Part shown: in pieces, positions 52,014 through 60,055 of the stretch | Numbering within the stretch: the first letter of the stretch is position 1 | Layout: the number at the start of each line of letters is the position of its first letter | Assembly (NCBI RefSeq): GCF_002196855.1 | Contig: NZ_NIPW01000015.1 | Coordinates: 97,085-161,084 of the forward strand | DNA length: 64,000 nucleotides | Reading direction: 5' to 3' | Origin: Haematobacter genomosp. 1 | GTDB taxonomy: Bacteria; Pseudomonadota; Alphaproteobacteria; Rhodobacterales; Rhodobacteraceae | The notes under the pieces: model-generated | Database searches by the model: none | Seen by the model: the letters and a program-made list of their open reading frames with translations, nothing else | What the model was told of the DNA's origin: nothing | Translations under genes and position numbers: made by a program

Positions 52014-53096
52014 ATGCCCCATATCTGGCAATCCCCATTCTGGCCGCAGTTCACCTATGATCCCGCGGCCGTGGAGCTTGCCCTTGCCGGTGCGCAGGAG
52101 GCATTGGGCGAGGCGCAGGGGCTGCAGGCCGGCCTGTCCGGCGATGATCTGGAAAATCTGCGGCTCGGCCAGATCGTGCAGGAGGCCCTGTCCTCCTTCG
52201 GAATAGAGGGCGTCACGCTGAACGCCGCCGAGATAGAGGCCTCCGTCATCGCGTCGCTTCGCCACCGGGAGCGGGCAGTTCTGAGCCGTCGCTCCGATGC
52301 GATCGTGGCGCTGATGCTTGCCGCGCGGGAGGCAACCGGCCCGTTGACGGAGGAGGATCTCTTCGAGTGGCACCGCCTGCTGTTCTACGGGATGGAGGTG
52401 GAGGACAAAGGCGGCTGGCGGCGCTTCGATATCGAAATCGTGCGTTCCGCCGCAGCGGGCAAACAGGAAGTGCTTTATGCCGCACCGCCGCCGGATCGCG
52501 TCGCCGACGAGATGCGTGGTTTCCTCGACTGGCTCGCGCAGCCAAGGCCGCTGCCCGTGCCCATTGCCGCTGCTATCGCGCATCTCTGGTTCGAGTCGAT
52601 CCACCCCTTCTCGGACGGCAACGGGCGCATCGGTCGAGCAATTATCGAACATGTCTTTGCCACCGGGCGTGCCCTGCCATTCTCGCTCTCGCGACAGATC
52701 GAGCGGGAGAAAAAAGCCTATTATCAGGCGCTCCAGGCAGGACGTAGGGAAGGGGAGGGGGCCGTGGACGCCACGGCCTTTGTCCTGTGGTTTCTCCGCT
52801 GCCTGCAAAAGGGCGCTGAGGCAAGCCGGGAAGAAGCACGCTATCTCCTCCGCCGCAACGCCTTCTTTCTTCGTTACGGACCCGCGCTTTCCCCCCGGCA
52901 ACGTCACGCGCTTGAAGTGGTATTCGCGCAAGGCCCGAAACGCGTGGCTGCTGGGCTCAGCGCCCGGAGCTACCGCAAGATTACCGGCGTTTCAGCCGCA
53001 ACCGCCACCCGAGATCTGACTGCTCTCGAACGTCAGGGAGCCCTTGTTCGTTCCGAAGCGGGCGGACGGGCAGTGACTTATGCGATGAACCTGTAA
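52014..53096 (+). CDS. Fic-family protein (AMP transferase type, class II)
   Basis: 360 residues from ATG 52014; a GTG at 51990 would add eight residues but overlaps the inverted repeat. The full Fic motif HPFSDGNGRIGR (197-208) has the catalytic His197. The N-terminal inhibitory motif S61-x3-E65-G66 (SFGIEG) marks a self-inhibited class II enzyme. DUF4172-like opening (IWQSPFWPQFTYD) and a C-terminal winged HTH (YRKITGVSAATATRDLTALE). It adenylylates hydroxyl groups of target proteins when relieved. No antitoxin gene is adjacent, as expected for class II. Confidence 0.92.
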   Translation: MPHIWQSPFWPQFTYDPAAVELALAGAQEALGEAQGLQAGLSGDDLENLRLGQIVQEALSSFGIEGVTLNAAEIEASVIASLRHRERAVLSRRSDAIVALMLAAREATGPLTEEDLFEWHRLLFYGMEVEDKGGWRRFDIEIVRSAAAGKQEVLYAAPPPDRVADEMRGFLDWLAQPRPLPVPIAAAIAHLWFESIHPFSDGNGRIGRAIIEHVFATGRALPFSLSRQIEREKKAYYQALQAGRREGEGAVDATAFVLWFLRCLQKGAEASREEARYLLRRNAFFLRYGPALSPRQRHALEVVFAQGPKRVAAGLSARSYRKITGVSAATATRDLTALERQGALVRSEAGGRAVTYAMNL

Positions 53097-53507
53097 GACC
53101 GCAGTGAATGGCAATGGCGAGACCAAACATCTCACTGCCACCAGGGCAAGTCGTGCGGACGGCAATCAGGTCAAGCACACCTTGCGCCAGACTTCTGGGC
53201 ACGGGGTCGGACAAATATGCGCTGGCGGCCGCAGGGGTAGAGTAAAGCGCGACAGGACCGGTTGGGGGGTCTGACAAGCAAATGGCGGAGGTGCGATCAG
53301 CGGTTTGCGCTGCTCGGGCAAAAAGGCGACTTCGGAGCCTGAAACGCATATAAGCGCCTCTGAATCGTAAGCGCTGCATCTGACCACCGAACTCAAGGCT
53401 CCACTTAGCTCTTCAGGGTGGTACAATGGCGCGACGGCGCGACGCGCCCTTGGATCGAATTCAATCATTGATATTATTTGCTTTTAACACGAGGTAGTTA
53501 CGGAAAC
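53097..53507. other. Intergenic region, no gene recognised
   Basis: A minus-strand open frame of 100 codons (53166-53468) lacks recognisable motifs and a ribosome site, and is probably not coding. The right end is AT-rich and runs into the IS3-type terminus at 53508. No promoter or terminator could be assigned with confidence. Confidence 0.45.
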
Positions 53508-53919
53508 TGAACTGCCCCGGGTTTGCTGGAGGCTGATTTTGGTTAGTTACGCGGCCATGGGTTCAGTTTCCAGAGCTGCGTGGAAGTTGGCCTCGGCTTC
53601 TGCTGGCGGGATGTTCGCGATGGGCTCGAGGAGCCGGCGGTTGTTGAGCCAGTCGACCCATTCTAGCGTGGCATATTCGACAGCCTCGAAGCTGCGCCAG
53701 GGGCCACGGCGGTGGATGACCTCGGCCTTGAATAGGCCGTTGATCGTCTCGGCCAGCGCGTTGTCATAGCTGTCGCCGACGCTGCCGACCGAAGGCTCAA
53801 TGCCTGCTTCGGCAAGACGTTCGGTGTAGCGAATGGATAGGTATTGGGAGCCCCTGTCGCCGTGGTGGACCAGCCCCGTGCCCTTGGCCGGGCGGCGCGA
53901 AGGTCGTGCGTATAGCTTG
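53508..53919 (-). pseudogene. Truncated IS3-family transposase (OrfB C-terminal part) with its IS end
   Basis: The minus strand reads GLVHHGDRGSQYLSIRYTER, SYDNALAETINGLFKAEVIH and EYATLEWVDWLNNRRL before stopping at 53547: the last third of an IS3-type integrase core (DDE), with the last catalytic Glu in ALAETINGL. The terminal sequence TGAACTGCCCCGGGTTTGCT (from 53508) is the IS end. The orfA side is gone, cut at about 53919 where the ABC permease ends. Its end resembles the IS3 left end near 63.88 kb. Confidence 0.85.
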
Positions 53920-54693
53920 TCAGGCTGGACGTTCTTCCGCGTTTGGACGCCAGGTGATCAGGCGGCGTTCGGCGAAATCCAGAATCTGGTCGATGATCAG
54001 AACGAAGATCGCCAGAATGATGATGCCCGCAAAGACGCCTACGGCATCGAAGTTCCCTTCTGCCTGCGCGATCAGATAACCGAGGCCCGCGGACGACCCA
54101 AGGTACTCGCCTATGATCGCACCGACGACCGCGAAGCCGACCGAGGTACGCAACGACGACAGGATCCAGCTCGCCGCCGCCGGGAAATACACGTGGCGCA
54201 GCAGTTCTCCCTTTTTCGCCCCAAGCACGCGGGCATTGGCAAGAACCACCGGGTTGACCTCGCGCACCCCCTGCATGGCGTTGAAGAAGGTCACGAAGAA
54301 CACCAGCGTGACGGCCAATGCGACTTTTGACCACAGGCCAAGCCCCAGCCACAGCACAAAGATAGGCGCAAGGACCACGCGCGGGACCGCATTCAGTCCC
54401 TTGATGAAGGGATCGAGAATGCGGGCGGAGGTTCGGCTGAGGCCCAGCCAGACACCCGCCGTCACACCAAGCGCGGTGCCGATGATGTAGCCCAGCACAG
54501 TCTCTGTCAGCGTGATGCCCACGTGCCTGTAAAAGCCCACGTCGGAAATCCAGCGGACGATCTGGCTGCCGATCTCGAACGGCGGGGGAAAGAAAAAGCG
54601 GTCGATGATACCGGCGCTGACGCCCATCTGCCAGCCGCCGACAAGGACCACCAGAATGACCAACTGGATCAGACGGACACTATTTGCGTGCAT
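53920..54693 (-). CDS. ABC transporter permease, TauC/SsuC/NrtB-type
   Basis: 257 residues, about six membrane helices, EAA loop NARVLGAKKGELLRHVYFPAAASWILSSLRTSVGFAVVG. The family imports taurine, alkanesulfonates, nitrate, thiamin precursors or aromatic acids. Its start overlaps the ATPase stop by 14 nt. The C-terminus abuts the IS3 relic; it looks complete, but the last few residues could come from the IS junction. Confidence 0.92.
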   Translation of the reverse strand: MHANSVRLIQLVILVVLVGGWQMGVSAGIIDRFFFPPPFEIGSQIVRWISDVGFYRHVGITLTETVLGYIIGTALGVTAGVWLGLSRTSARILDPFIKGLNAVPRVVLAPIFVLWLGLGLWSKVALAVTLVFFVTFFNAMQGVREVNPVVLANARVLGAKKGELLRHVYFPAAASWILSSLRTSVGFAVVGAIIGEYLGSSAGLGYLIAQAEGNFDAVGVFAGIIILAIFVLIIDQILDFAERRLITWRPNAEERPA

Positions 54694-55510
54694 AGCTTTT
54701 CTCCACCTCGCCGCGAAGCGACGCCCAGATGTTCTTGTAGAGTTCGAGAAAACGCGGATCGAGCTTGATTTCCGCCACGTCGCGCGGGCGTTCCAGATCG
54801 ACAGGGAAACTGTCGATCACCCGGCTGCGCGGTCCGGCTGCGAGGACGACGACGCGGTCACCCAGAGCGATCGCCTCCTCGAGGTCATGGGTGATCATGA
54901 CCACGGCGCGGCGCTCCTCCTGCCACAGCCGCAAAAGCTCGTTCTGCATGAGGTGGCGGGTATGGATGTCCAATGCGGAGAACGGCTCGTCCATCAGAAT
55001 AACCTTCGGTCCGGTGATCAGCGCCTGCGCCATTTGCACGCGCTTGCGCTGACCGCCGCTGAGCTGGTGCGGATAACGATCCTCGAACCCTTTCAGACCG
55101 ACCTTCGCAAGCCAGTTCATCGCCCGCTCGCGGCGCTCCGCCTTGGCGATGCCGCGGAACATCAGGCCCAGTTCGACATTTTCGATGGAGGTCTTCCACG
55201 GCAGCAGGGCATCCTGCTGGAACAGATAGCCAATATCTGCGCCGACATTGGTGACGGGCGCGGCATCAATCGTCACACTGCCCTTCGCGGGTTTCAAGAG
55301 CCCCGCGATGGCATTCAGGATCGTGCTTTTTCCGCAGCCGGTCGGACCGACAATGGCAAGGAACTCGCCATCCGCAACCGTGAGGTTGACATCGTCCACA
55401 GCGATGAATTCGCCGAACGCCATCCGGACATCTTTCAGCGCCACCATCGACCTGGCCGCCTGCGCGGCATTGTCTGGATATTGCACTTGCTTGAGAGCGG
55501 CCAACGCCAT
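54680..55510 (-). CDS. ABC transporter ATP-binding protein, TauB/SsuB/NrtD-type
   Basis: 276 residues: Walker A GPTGCGKSTILNA, Q-loop YLFQQDALLPWKT, signature LSGGQRKRVQMAQAL, Walker B VILMDEPFSALDIHT, H-loop ITHDLEEAIALGDRV. Lies 10 nt after the binding-protein gene and overlaps the permease gene. Confidence 0.95.
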   Translation of the reverse strand: MALAALKQVQYPDNAAQAARSMVALKDVRMAFGEFIAVDDVNLTVADGEFLAIVGPTGCGKSTILNAIAGLLKPAKGSVTIDAAPVTNVGADIGYLFQQDALLPWKTSIENVELGLMFRGIAKAERRERAMNWLAKVGLKGFEDRYPHQLSGGQRKRVQMAQALITGPKVILMDEPFSALDIHTRHLMQNELLRLWQEERRAVVMITHDLEEAIALGDRVVVLAAGPRSRVIDSFPVDLERPRDVAEIKLDPRFLELYKNIWASLRGEVEKSYARK

Positions 55511-55520
55511 TTCCTCCTCC

Positions 55521-56522
55521 TTAGTTCGATTTGGTTGCGGGGACCGCTTGGACGAATTGATTGGTGTAGGTCTTCGTCAGGTCGATATCGGCGCGGGCGA
55601 CGGAATCGTTGAAGGTGCGCAGGATCCGCAAGGGCGTCTCGACATCCGCTTCGTTGAACAGTCCGTCCGTGGAAAAGATCGCCTTCGCATTCTCAACAGC
55701 CTGGATATAGGTCGCACGGTCGCCCGAAATGTATTCGTTGGGCAGTTTCCCCACGATCTCCTCGGCGCTGTGTTCGCTCATCCATTGCAGCGCGCGGACC
55801 GTAGCGTTCGCCACCTTCTGGATCGTCTCCGGGTTTTTGTTGATGTAATCCTGCGTCGCGTAGAGGACGGAGGTCGGATATATGCCGCCATAGACCTCTG
55901 TCGCGCCTTTATCGCTGCGTGCGTCGATCAGGATCTTGCCGACGCCTTTCGCCTCGATGAAGGTCGCGGCAGGGTCGTAGTTCACCAGCAGGTCGATCTT
56001 GCCCTGCTCCACCGCAGCCACCGCAGCCGAACCCGAACCGACGCCTATGATGGCGATGTCATTTCCGGTCATGCCGTGCTGTTGCAGGTAGTAGCGAATG
56101 AAGAAGTCCGAAGACGACCCCGGTGCTGTGATGCCGACCTTCAGGCCCTTGATGGTTTCGGGGTTCGCCGGATCAAAGGTCGTGTTGTTGCCCCCCGCCA
56201 GCACAAGGCCGGAATTCCGTGCGAGTTCGACAAAGCCGACGACGTGCTTGTTCTGCGCCTGCATCTGTATGGTGTGGTCGTAGAAGCCGACGGCGATATC
56301 GGTGGACCCCGCTACCAGTGCCTGCAACGTCTTGGACCCGCCCGAGGCGAAGTTGTCCACCGTCACGTCAAGACCTTCGTCCTCGTAATAGCCCAGGCCC
56401 TGAGCCACCGGGAACGGCAGGTTGTTCAGATTATACGACCCGACGCTCATCCGCACTTCCTGCGCCAGCGCGGGGAATGCCAAAGCGGTGGAAGCGGCAA
56501 GCGCCATCATCAAGGTTTTCAT
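55521..56522 (-). CDS. ABC transporter substrate-binding protein, TauA/NMT1/NrtA-like
   Basis: 333 residues with a Sec signal peptide (MKTLMMALAASTALAFPALA) and an NMT1/THI5-like fold: YNLNNLPFPVAQGLGYYEDEGLDV, FASGGSKTLQALVAGSTDIAVGFYD, GLKVGITAPGSSSDFFIRYYLQQHG. GGAGGAG precedes ATG 56522. Homologues bind sulfonates, pyrimidines or aromatic carboxylates; next to a GalD/PrpF-type isomerase an aromatic or tricarboxylic acid is most likely. Confidence 0.92.
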   Translation of the reverse strand: MKTLMMALAASTALAFPALAQEVRMSVGSYNLNNLPFPVAQGLGYYEDEGLDVTVDNFASGGSKTLQALVAGSTDIAVGFYDHTIQMQAQNKHVVGFVELARNSGLVLAGGNNTTFDPANPETIKGLKVGITAPGSSSDFFIRYYLQQHGMTGNDIAIIGVGSGSAAVAAVEQGKIDLLVNYDPAATFIEAKGVGKILIDARSDKGATEVYGGIYPTSVLYATQDYINKNPETIQKVANATVRALQWMSEHSAEEIVGKLPNEYISGDRATYIQAVENAKAIFSTDGLFNEADVETPLRILRTFNDSVARADIDLTKTYTNQFVQAVPATKSN

Positions 56523-56562
56523 GGGTATCTCCTCCAATGGGGCGCCCTCCCGGCGCCTTTGT

Positions 56563-57645
56563 TCATGCTGCGATCTTGTCAGCCTTTTCGGGTTTTGCAT
56601 AAACGACGCCATCGAACAGACGCCGCGCGGTCCGCAGGACGCCAGCGATCCTCTGGCCGTCGCGTTCGTCCAGTTTGATGTCGAGTCCCCCGCTCGGATG
56701 TTCGATCCGCAGGACCGTCGGGATCGGGCGATCCCCGATCAGCGCCGCCGCAACCGTACCAGCAGATGTCGCAGCGGTTGCAATGCCAATTGCGCCTGTC
56801 GTCGCGAGCGAGGGATGGCATTCATGGGGCATGAAATAACGCACGTTCAGGTCACCCCCCTGCCGCGCGGGCGAGATCAGCACAGGCTTCGGGGTCACCT
56901 GTTGCGTCACGTCGCCCATGCCCATCAGGTGGCCCGCCTCAAGGCGGATGGCTTCGATGCGCCGCAGTAGCGCGGCATCGGCGTTCAACGCGTCTGCCGT
57001 CTCATAGCCAGTCACGCCCAGAGCGGCCGCATTCATCAGCACCATGGGCATCGCGCAGTCGATGCAGGTCACATCCACGTGGCCGATGTGGTTTAGCGGC
57101 ATGCCGGTTGGGAAAAGCTGGCCCGTCCGCGCACCGGCGGCATCGAGGAAGGTCAGCGCGATCGGGGCCGCATGACCCGGAACGCCGTCGATCGATGCAT
57201 CGCCCATATAGCACACCTTTCCGTTCGGGGTCGAAAGCTCTGCCTCGATGATCTTGCCGGTGTTGACGTTATGGATGCGCACCAGCGTCTTGCCGTCGGT
57301 GCCGGTGACAAGCCCCGCCTCAATGGCAAAGGGCGCGACCGCGGCCAGCATGTTGCCGCAATTTGGCGAGGTGTCGACGATCTGCTGGTCGATCCGCACC
57401 TGTGCGAACAGATAATCGACATCCGCTCCGGCGACAGAGGCGGGGCTGATGATCGCGACCTTGCTGGTGACGGGATTGCCGCCGCCGATGCCGTCGATCT
57501 GCAAGGGATGGCCCGAACCCATCACGGAAAGCAAAATCCGGTCGCGTTCGGCAACATTGGACGGCAGGTCGGAGCCGAGGAAAAACGGGCCTTTTGAGGT
57601 TCCTCCGCGCATCAGCACACAAGGGATGGGTTGAAGATCGTTCAT
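56563..57645 (-). CDS. PrpF-family isomerase, 4-oxalomesaconate tautomerase-like (GalD-like)
   Basis: 360 residues of the PrpF/diaminopimelate-epimerase-like fold. IPCVLMRGGTSKGPFFLGSDLP at the start and DTSPNCGNMLAAVAPFAIEAG with an active-site Cys are diagnostic; MPHECHPSLATTGAIGIATAA is the second half. GalD converts oxalomesaconate tautomers in gallate/protocatechuate meta-cleavage; PrpF acts on methylaconitate. GGAGGG lies 8 nt before ATG 57645. Operon with the importer downstream; the other aromatic-ring genes are not in the window. Confidence 0.88.
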   Translation of the reverse strand: MNDLQPIPCVLMRGGTSKGPFFLGSDLPSNVAERDRILLSVMGSGHPLQIDGIGGGNPVTSKVAIISPASVAGADVDYLFAQVRIDQQIVDTSPNCGNMLAAVAPFAIEAGLVTGTDGKTLVRIHNVNTGKIIEAELSTPNGKVCYMGDASIDGVPGHAAPIALTFLDAAGARTGQLFPTGMPLNHIGHVDVTCIDCAMPMVLMNAAALGVTGYETADALNADAALLRRIEAIRLEAGHLMGMGDVTQQVTPKPVLISPARQGGDLNVRYFMPHECHPSLATTGAIGIATAATSAGTVAAALIGDRPIPTVLRIEHPSGGLDIKLDERDGQRIAGVLRTARRLFDGVVYAKPEKADKIAA

Positions 57646-57711
57646 GTTGCGCGCCCTCCCGAACTGTTGCATCTAGAAGATCAACCAACGCGTCCATTGC
57701 TTATGTCGGGA

Positions 57712-57727
57712 TAACAGCGATATGTTA
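57712..57727. promoter_or_regulatory. Candidate LysR binding site in the galD/lysR divergent promoter
   Basis: TAACAGCGATATGTTA, a 5-bp-arm inverted repeat that also fits the T-N11-A form of LysR sites, in the 111-bp gap between the divergent genes. Only position and symmetry support it. Confidence 0.5.
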
Positions 57728-57756
57728 AATGCCAATATCGGGTGTTTTATTGCGCT

Positions 57757-58659
57757 ATGAACATCAATTGCGAAATGCTGGACCTGCGCGCCTTTCTTTC
57801 CGTCGTCGATCTGAATGGCTTTCACCGGGCTGCAGAGGCGCTGAACCTGTCGCAATCCGCGCTCAGCCGCCGCATCCAGAAGCTTGAGGCCGCCGTCGGC
57901 GCCCCCCTGCTGGAGCGCACGACGCGGCAGGTCTCCCTGACGGCGATTGGCAGAGAGCTGATCCCGCTCGTGCGCCGGATGCTTGAGGAGTTCGACTCGT
58001 CGCTGTTTGCCGTGCGCGAGCTTGGACGGCAGAGCGGCGCGCTGGTGACCATCGCCTGCATCCCGACGGCGGCGTTCTACTTCCTGCCGACGGTCATCAA
58101 GGAATTCACCAAGGTCTATCCGAATATCCGCTTCCGCATTCTCGATCTGACGGCAGTTGACGGGCTACAGGCGGTGGCGCGCGGCGAGGTGGAATTCGGC
58201 ATCAACATCATGGGCAGTTCCGACCCGGATCTGGACTTCGCGCACCTCGCAGATGACCCGTTCGTGCTGGCGGCGCGGCGCGACCACCCTCTTGCAGCCA
58301 AGGAGGCGGTGAGCTGGGGTGATCTCGGATCCTATCCTCTCATCACGGTGCACCGGTCGAGCGGCAACCGGACGCTGCTCGACACGGCGCTTGCCCGACA
58401 CGATGTGCAACTACGCTGGACCTACGAGGTCACGCATCTCTCGACGTCACTGGGCCTTGTGGAGCAGGGCCTCGGCATCTCGGTCCTGCCGAAGCTGGCG
58501 ACGCCATCGGGAAACCATCCGTTCCTCGTGACGCGGCCGCTGACCGGCCCCGAGATTTCCCGGCCGATCGGTGTCGTACGCAGGCGCAACGCCAAGCTTT
58601 CCCCCGCGGCGGGACGGTTTCTGGAGATGCTGCTGGGAACATGGACCGATGATCGTTGA
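57757..58659 (+). CDS. LysR-family transcriptional regulator
   Basis: 300 residues: HTH MLDLRAFLSVVDLNGFHRAAEALNLSQSALSRRIQKLE, then the CbnR/GltC-like effector domain (LVTIACIPTAAFYFLPTVIKEF, VEFGINIMGSSDPDLDFAHLADDPFVLAA). The start is ATG 57757, or ATG 57775 directly before the conserved domain; neither has a good ribosome site. Divergent from the galD-ABC operon, which it most likely activates in response to a pathway intermediate. Confidence 0.92.
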   Translation: MNINCEMLDLRAFLSVVDLNGFHRAAEALNLSQSALSRRIQKLEAAVGAPLLERTTRQVSLTAIGRELIPLVRRMLEEFDSSLFAVRELGRQSGALVTIACIPTAAFYFLPTVIKEFTKVYPNIRFRILDLTAVDGLQAVARGEVEFGINIMGSSDPDLDFAHLADDPFVLAARRDHPLAAKEAVSWGDLGSYPLITVHRSSGNRTLLDTALARHDVQLRWTYEVTHLSTSLGLVEQGLGISVLPKLATPSGNHPFLVTRPLTGPEISRPIGVVRRRNAKLSPAAGRFLEMLLGTWTDDR

Positions 58660-59126
58660 GGATGTGCTGGCCAGTCACCGAGCAGGCGCGCCTGCTCCCT
58701 TGTCGCGGGCCCGGTTGCCCATCTGGAATTGAACACGCCTTCTTCCAAGAGGTAGAGGGAAGATCGCTGTCCCCCGTGATGGCGATGCGATTACACGGAG
58801 AGATAAGCGACTTTTAGATCGACCGCTCACGTCAGCTTAAACAGTGCCTCAGTCCGGGTCGCAACCATTCTTGACCATGGAAACAAGGAACACGGCGAAC
58901 ATGGCGAGGGGCTTGTGATACAAGGAGATGGAAGTCCAACCGCAGTTTTCCAGTCTCCGCACCTGGATTGACGACGACCCTGTCTGACCTCTGGATGTTG
59001 GCACGAGCGTCTTGAGGCTCCCGGGCGAAGTTATGGGTGAGGCGGGATAAGCCGGCCGTTCAGGGGACAGTCGGCCGCGGCGCAAGACAAGGCCGGCGCG
59101 GTGGGTTCGCAACTGCTCTTAGCCCT
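58660..59126. other. Non-coding or decayed stretch after lysR
   Basis: A perfect 18-bp palindrome at 58680-58697 (GAGCAGGCG and its complement), 20 nt after the lysR stop, may end that transcript, though no T-tract follows. The rest holds short open frames without motifs; a minus-strand frame at 58849-59112 is not recognised. The region lies beside the MITE and transposase relic and is probably decayed mobile DNA. Confidence 0.45.
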
Positions 59127-59291
59127 TAGCAGGCTGCTGAAGAAGGCTTTTTGGTCTGTGCGGGAGCGGAAATCGTTCGCCATCTGACGAAATCCCGCCG
59201 GAAATCCTTATACTTCCGGGCATTTCCGGGCCGATTTTCCGATTTCCGGCGCATAGACATGACACTTCAGGACTTTTTCAGCAGCCTGTTA
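59127..59291. mobile_element. MITE-like element, copy B (165 bp)
   Basis: Left end TAGCAGGCTGCTGAAGAAG, right end CTTTTTCAGCAGCCTGTTA; the left end carries two changes relative to copy A at 24541-24706, the right end none. The interior matches copy A throughout (for example GGAGCGGAAATCGTTCGC and CGCCGGAAATCC). Same orientation as copy A. It lies within the decayed transposase whose reading frame reaches it at 59293. Confidence 0.8.
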
Positions 59292-59292
59292 G

Positions 59293-59720
59293 AGAGAGAA
59301 CGTTTGACGGTCGCGTCCCTGACATAGCTGTTCCTCCTCTCGACCTGACATTGGTGGACGGATGGTTGGGCTTGGTGAGCCGGTGATCGATCCCGTTTGC
59401 CTCTCGGCTCATGTCGAAGCGCATCTGACGCGACCGGGTGGCGTTGGGTTGCGTGGCAACCTGACCGCCATTGTCGGTCAGGATCGGAGGGATACCGCAA
59501 AGCACAGCGGGTGGCACATGCGCCGGAAACTCCCGGACGGTCCGCCTGTCGGTCGTGTCCACGGGTTGGCGAACGGCGAACCAGCTGGTACGGTCACTGG
59601 CCCCGAAGAACGACAGCTTTCCCGTTGGTCTGCCTTGTGGGTGGAAGAAGCGGACGGAGGCGCCTGAACCGCTACCGCCCCGGCTTGTCGCGGTCCACTT
59701 CCGGATGGCGCGCCCATGGT
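59293..59720 (-). pseudogene. Decayed IS481-like transposase, interrupted by the MITE
   Basis: In two minus-strand frames one reads GKLSFFGASDRTSWFAV, IPPILTDNGG (catalytic Asp region), NGIDHRLTKPNHPSTN and, after a frameshift, QVERRNSYVRDATVKRSL. This is the order of blocks in IS481-family integrases (HRLTKPNHPWTNGQVERMNR in intact ones). A frameshift and internal deletions inactivate it; its C-terminal end is cut at the MITE boundary. Confidence 0.75.
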
Positions 59721-60055
59721 GTATCAGCCGCCGATGCAAGGCCGATCCCATGTCAGTGCGCTCCCCGCGACCAACGTGTCCCATGGGGTCTCCTTCCGGG
59801 CCGCAGAAGGGATCAAGTCGTGGGAGCAAACAGGGGGACCGCCTCTTCCCGAATGGGATGCGAAGGCACGCTGACCTCGGCGGAGGCGATGGTGATGCTA
59901 TGTGAAGGGGCCGTCGCGGGGCCTGCGCTGCGGCGAGGCAGCGCGCGCGGGCCGGCCATGTTCCGCCCGCCGGCCGAGGCAACCGTGCGCGGCGTTTGAC
60001 GGGTGGTCGAAGGTGAGCCTAGCATCCACCATCGTCCCTTGGCCGATGTGAGATC
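59721..60055. other. Leader region of the 1178-aa protein gene, no gene recognised
   Basis: About 335 bases upstream of the large plus-strand gene. Open frames here lack motifs and overlap the transposase relic or the next gene antisense. No clear promoter or ribosome site is seen; the bases before ATG 60056 (GATGTGAGATC) are only weakly Shine-Dalgarno-like. Confidence 0.4.

Noticed and set aside
53166..53468. Minus-strand frame of 100 codons after the fic gene
   Set aside because: No recognised motif, no ribosome site, composition not like the neighbours; left as intergenic.
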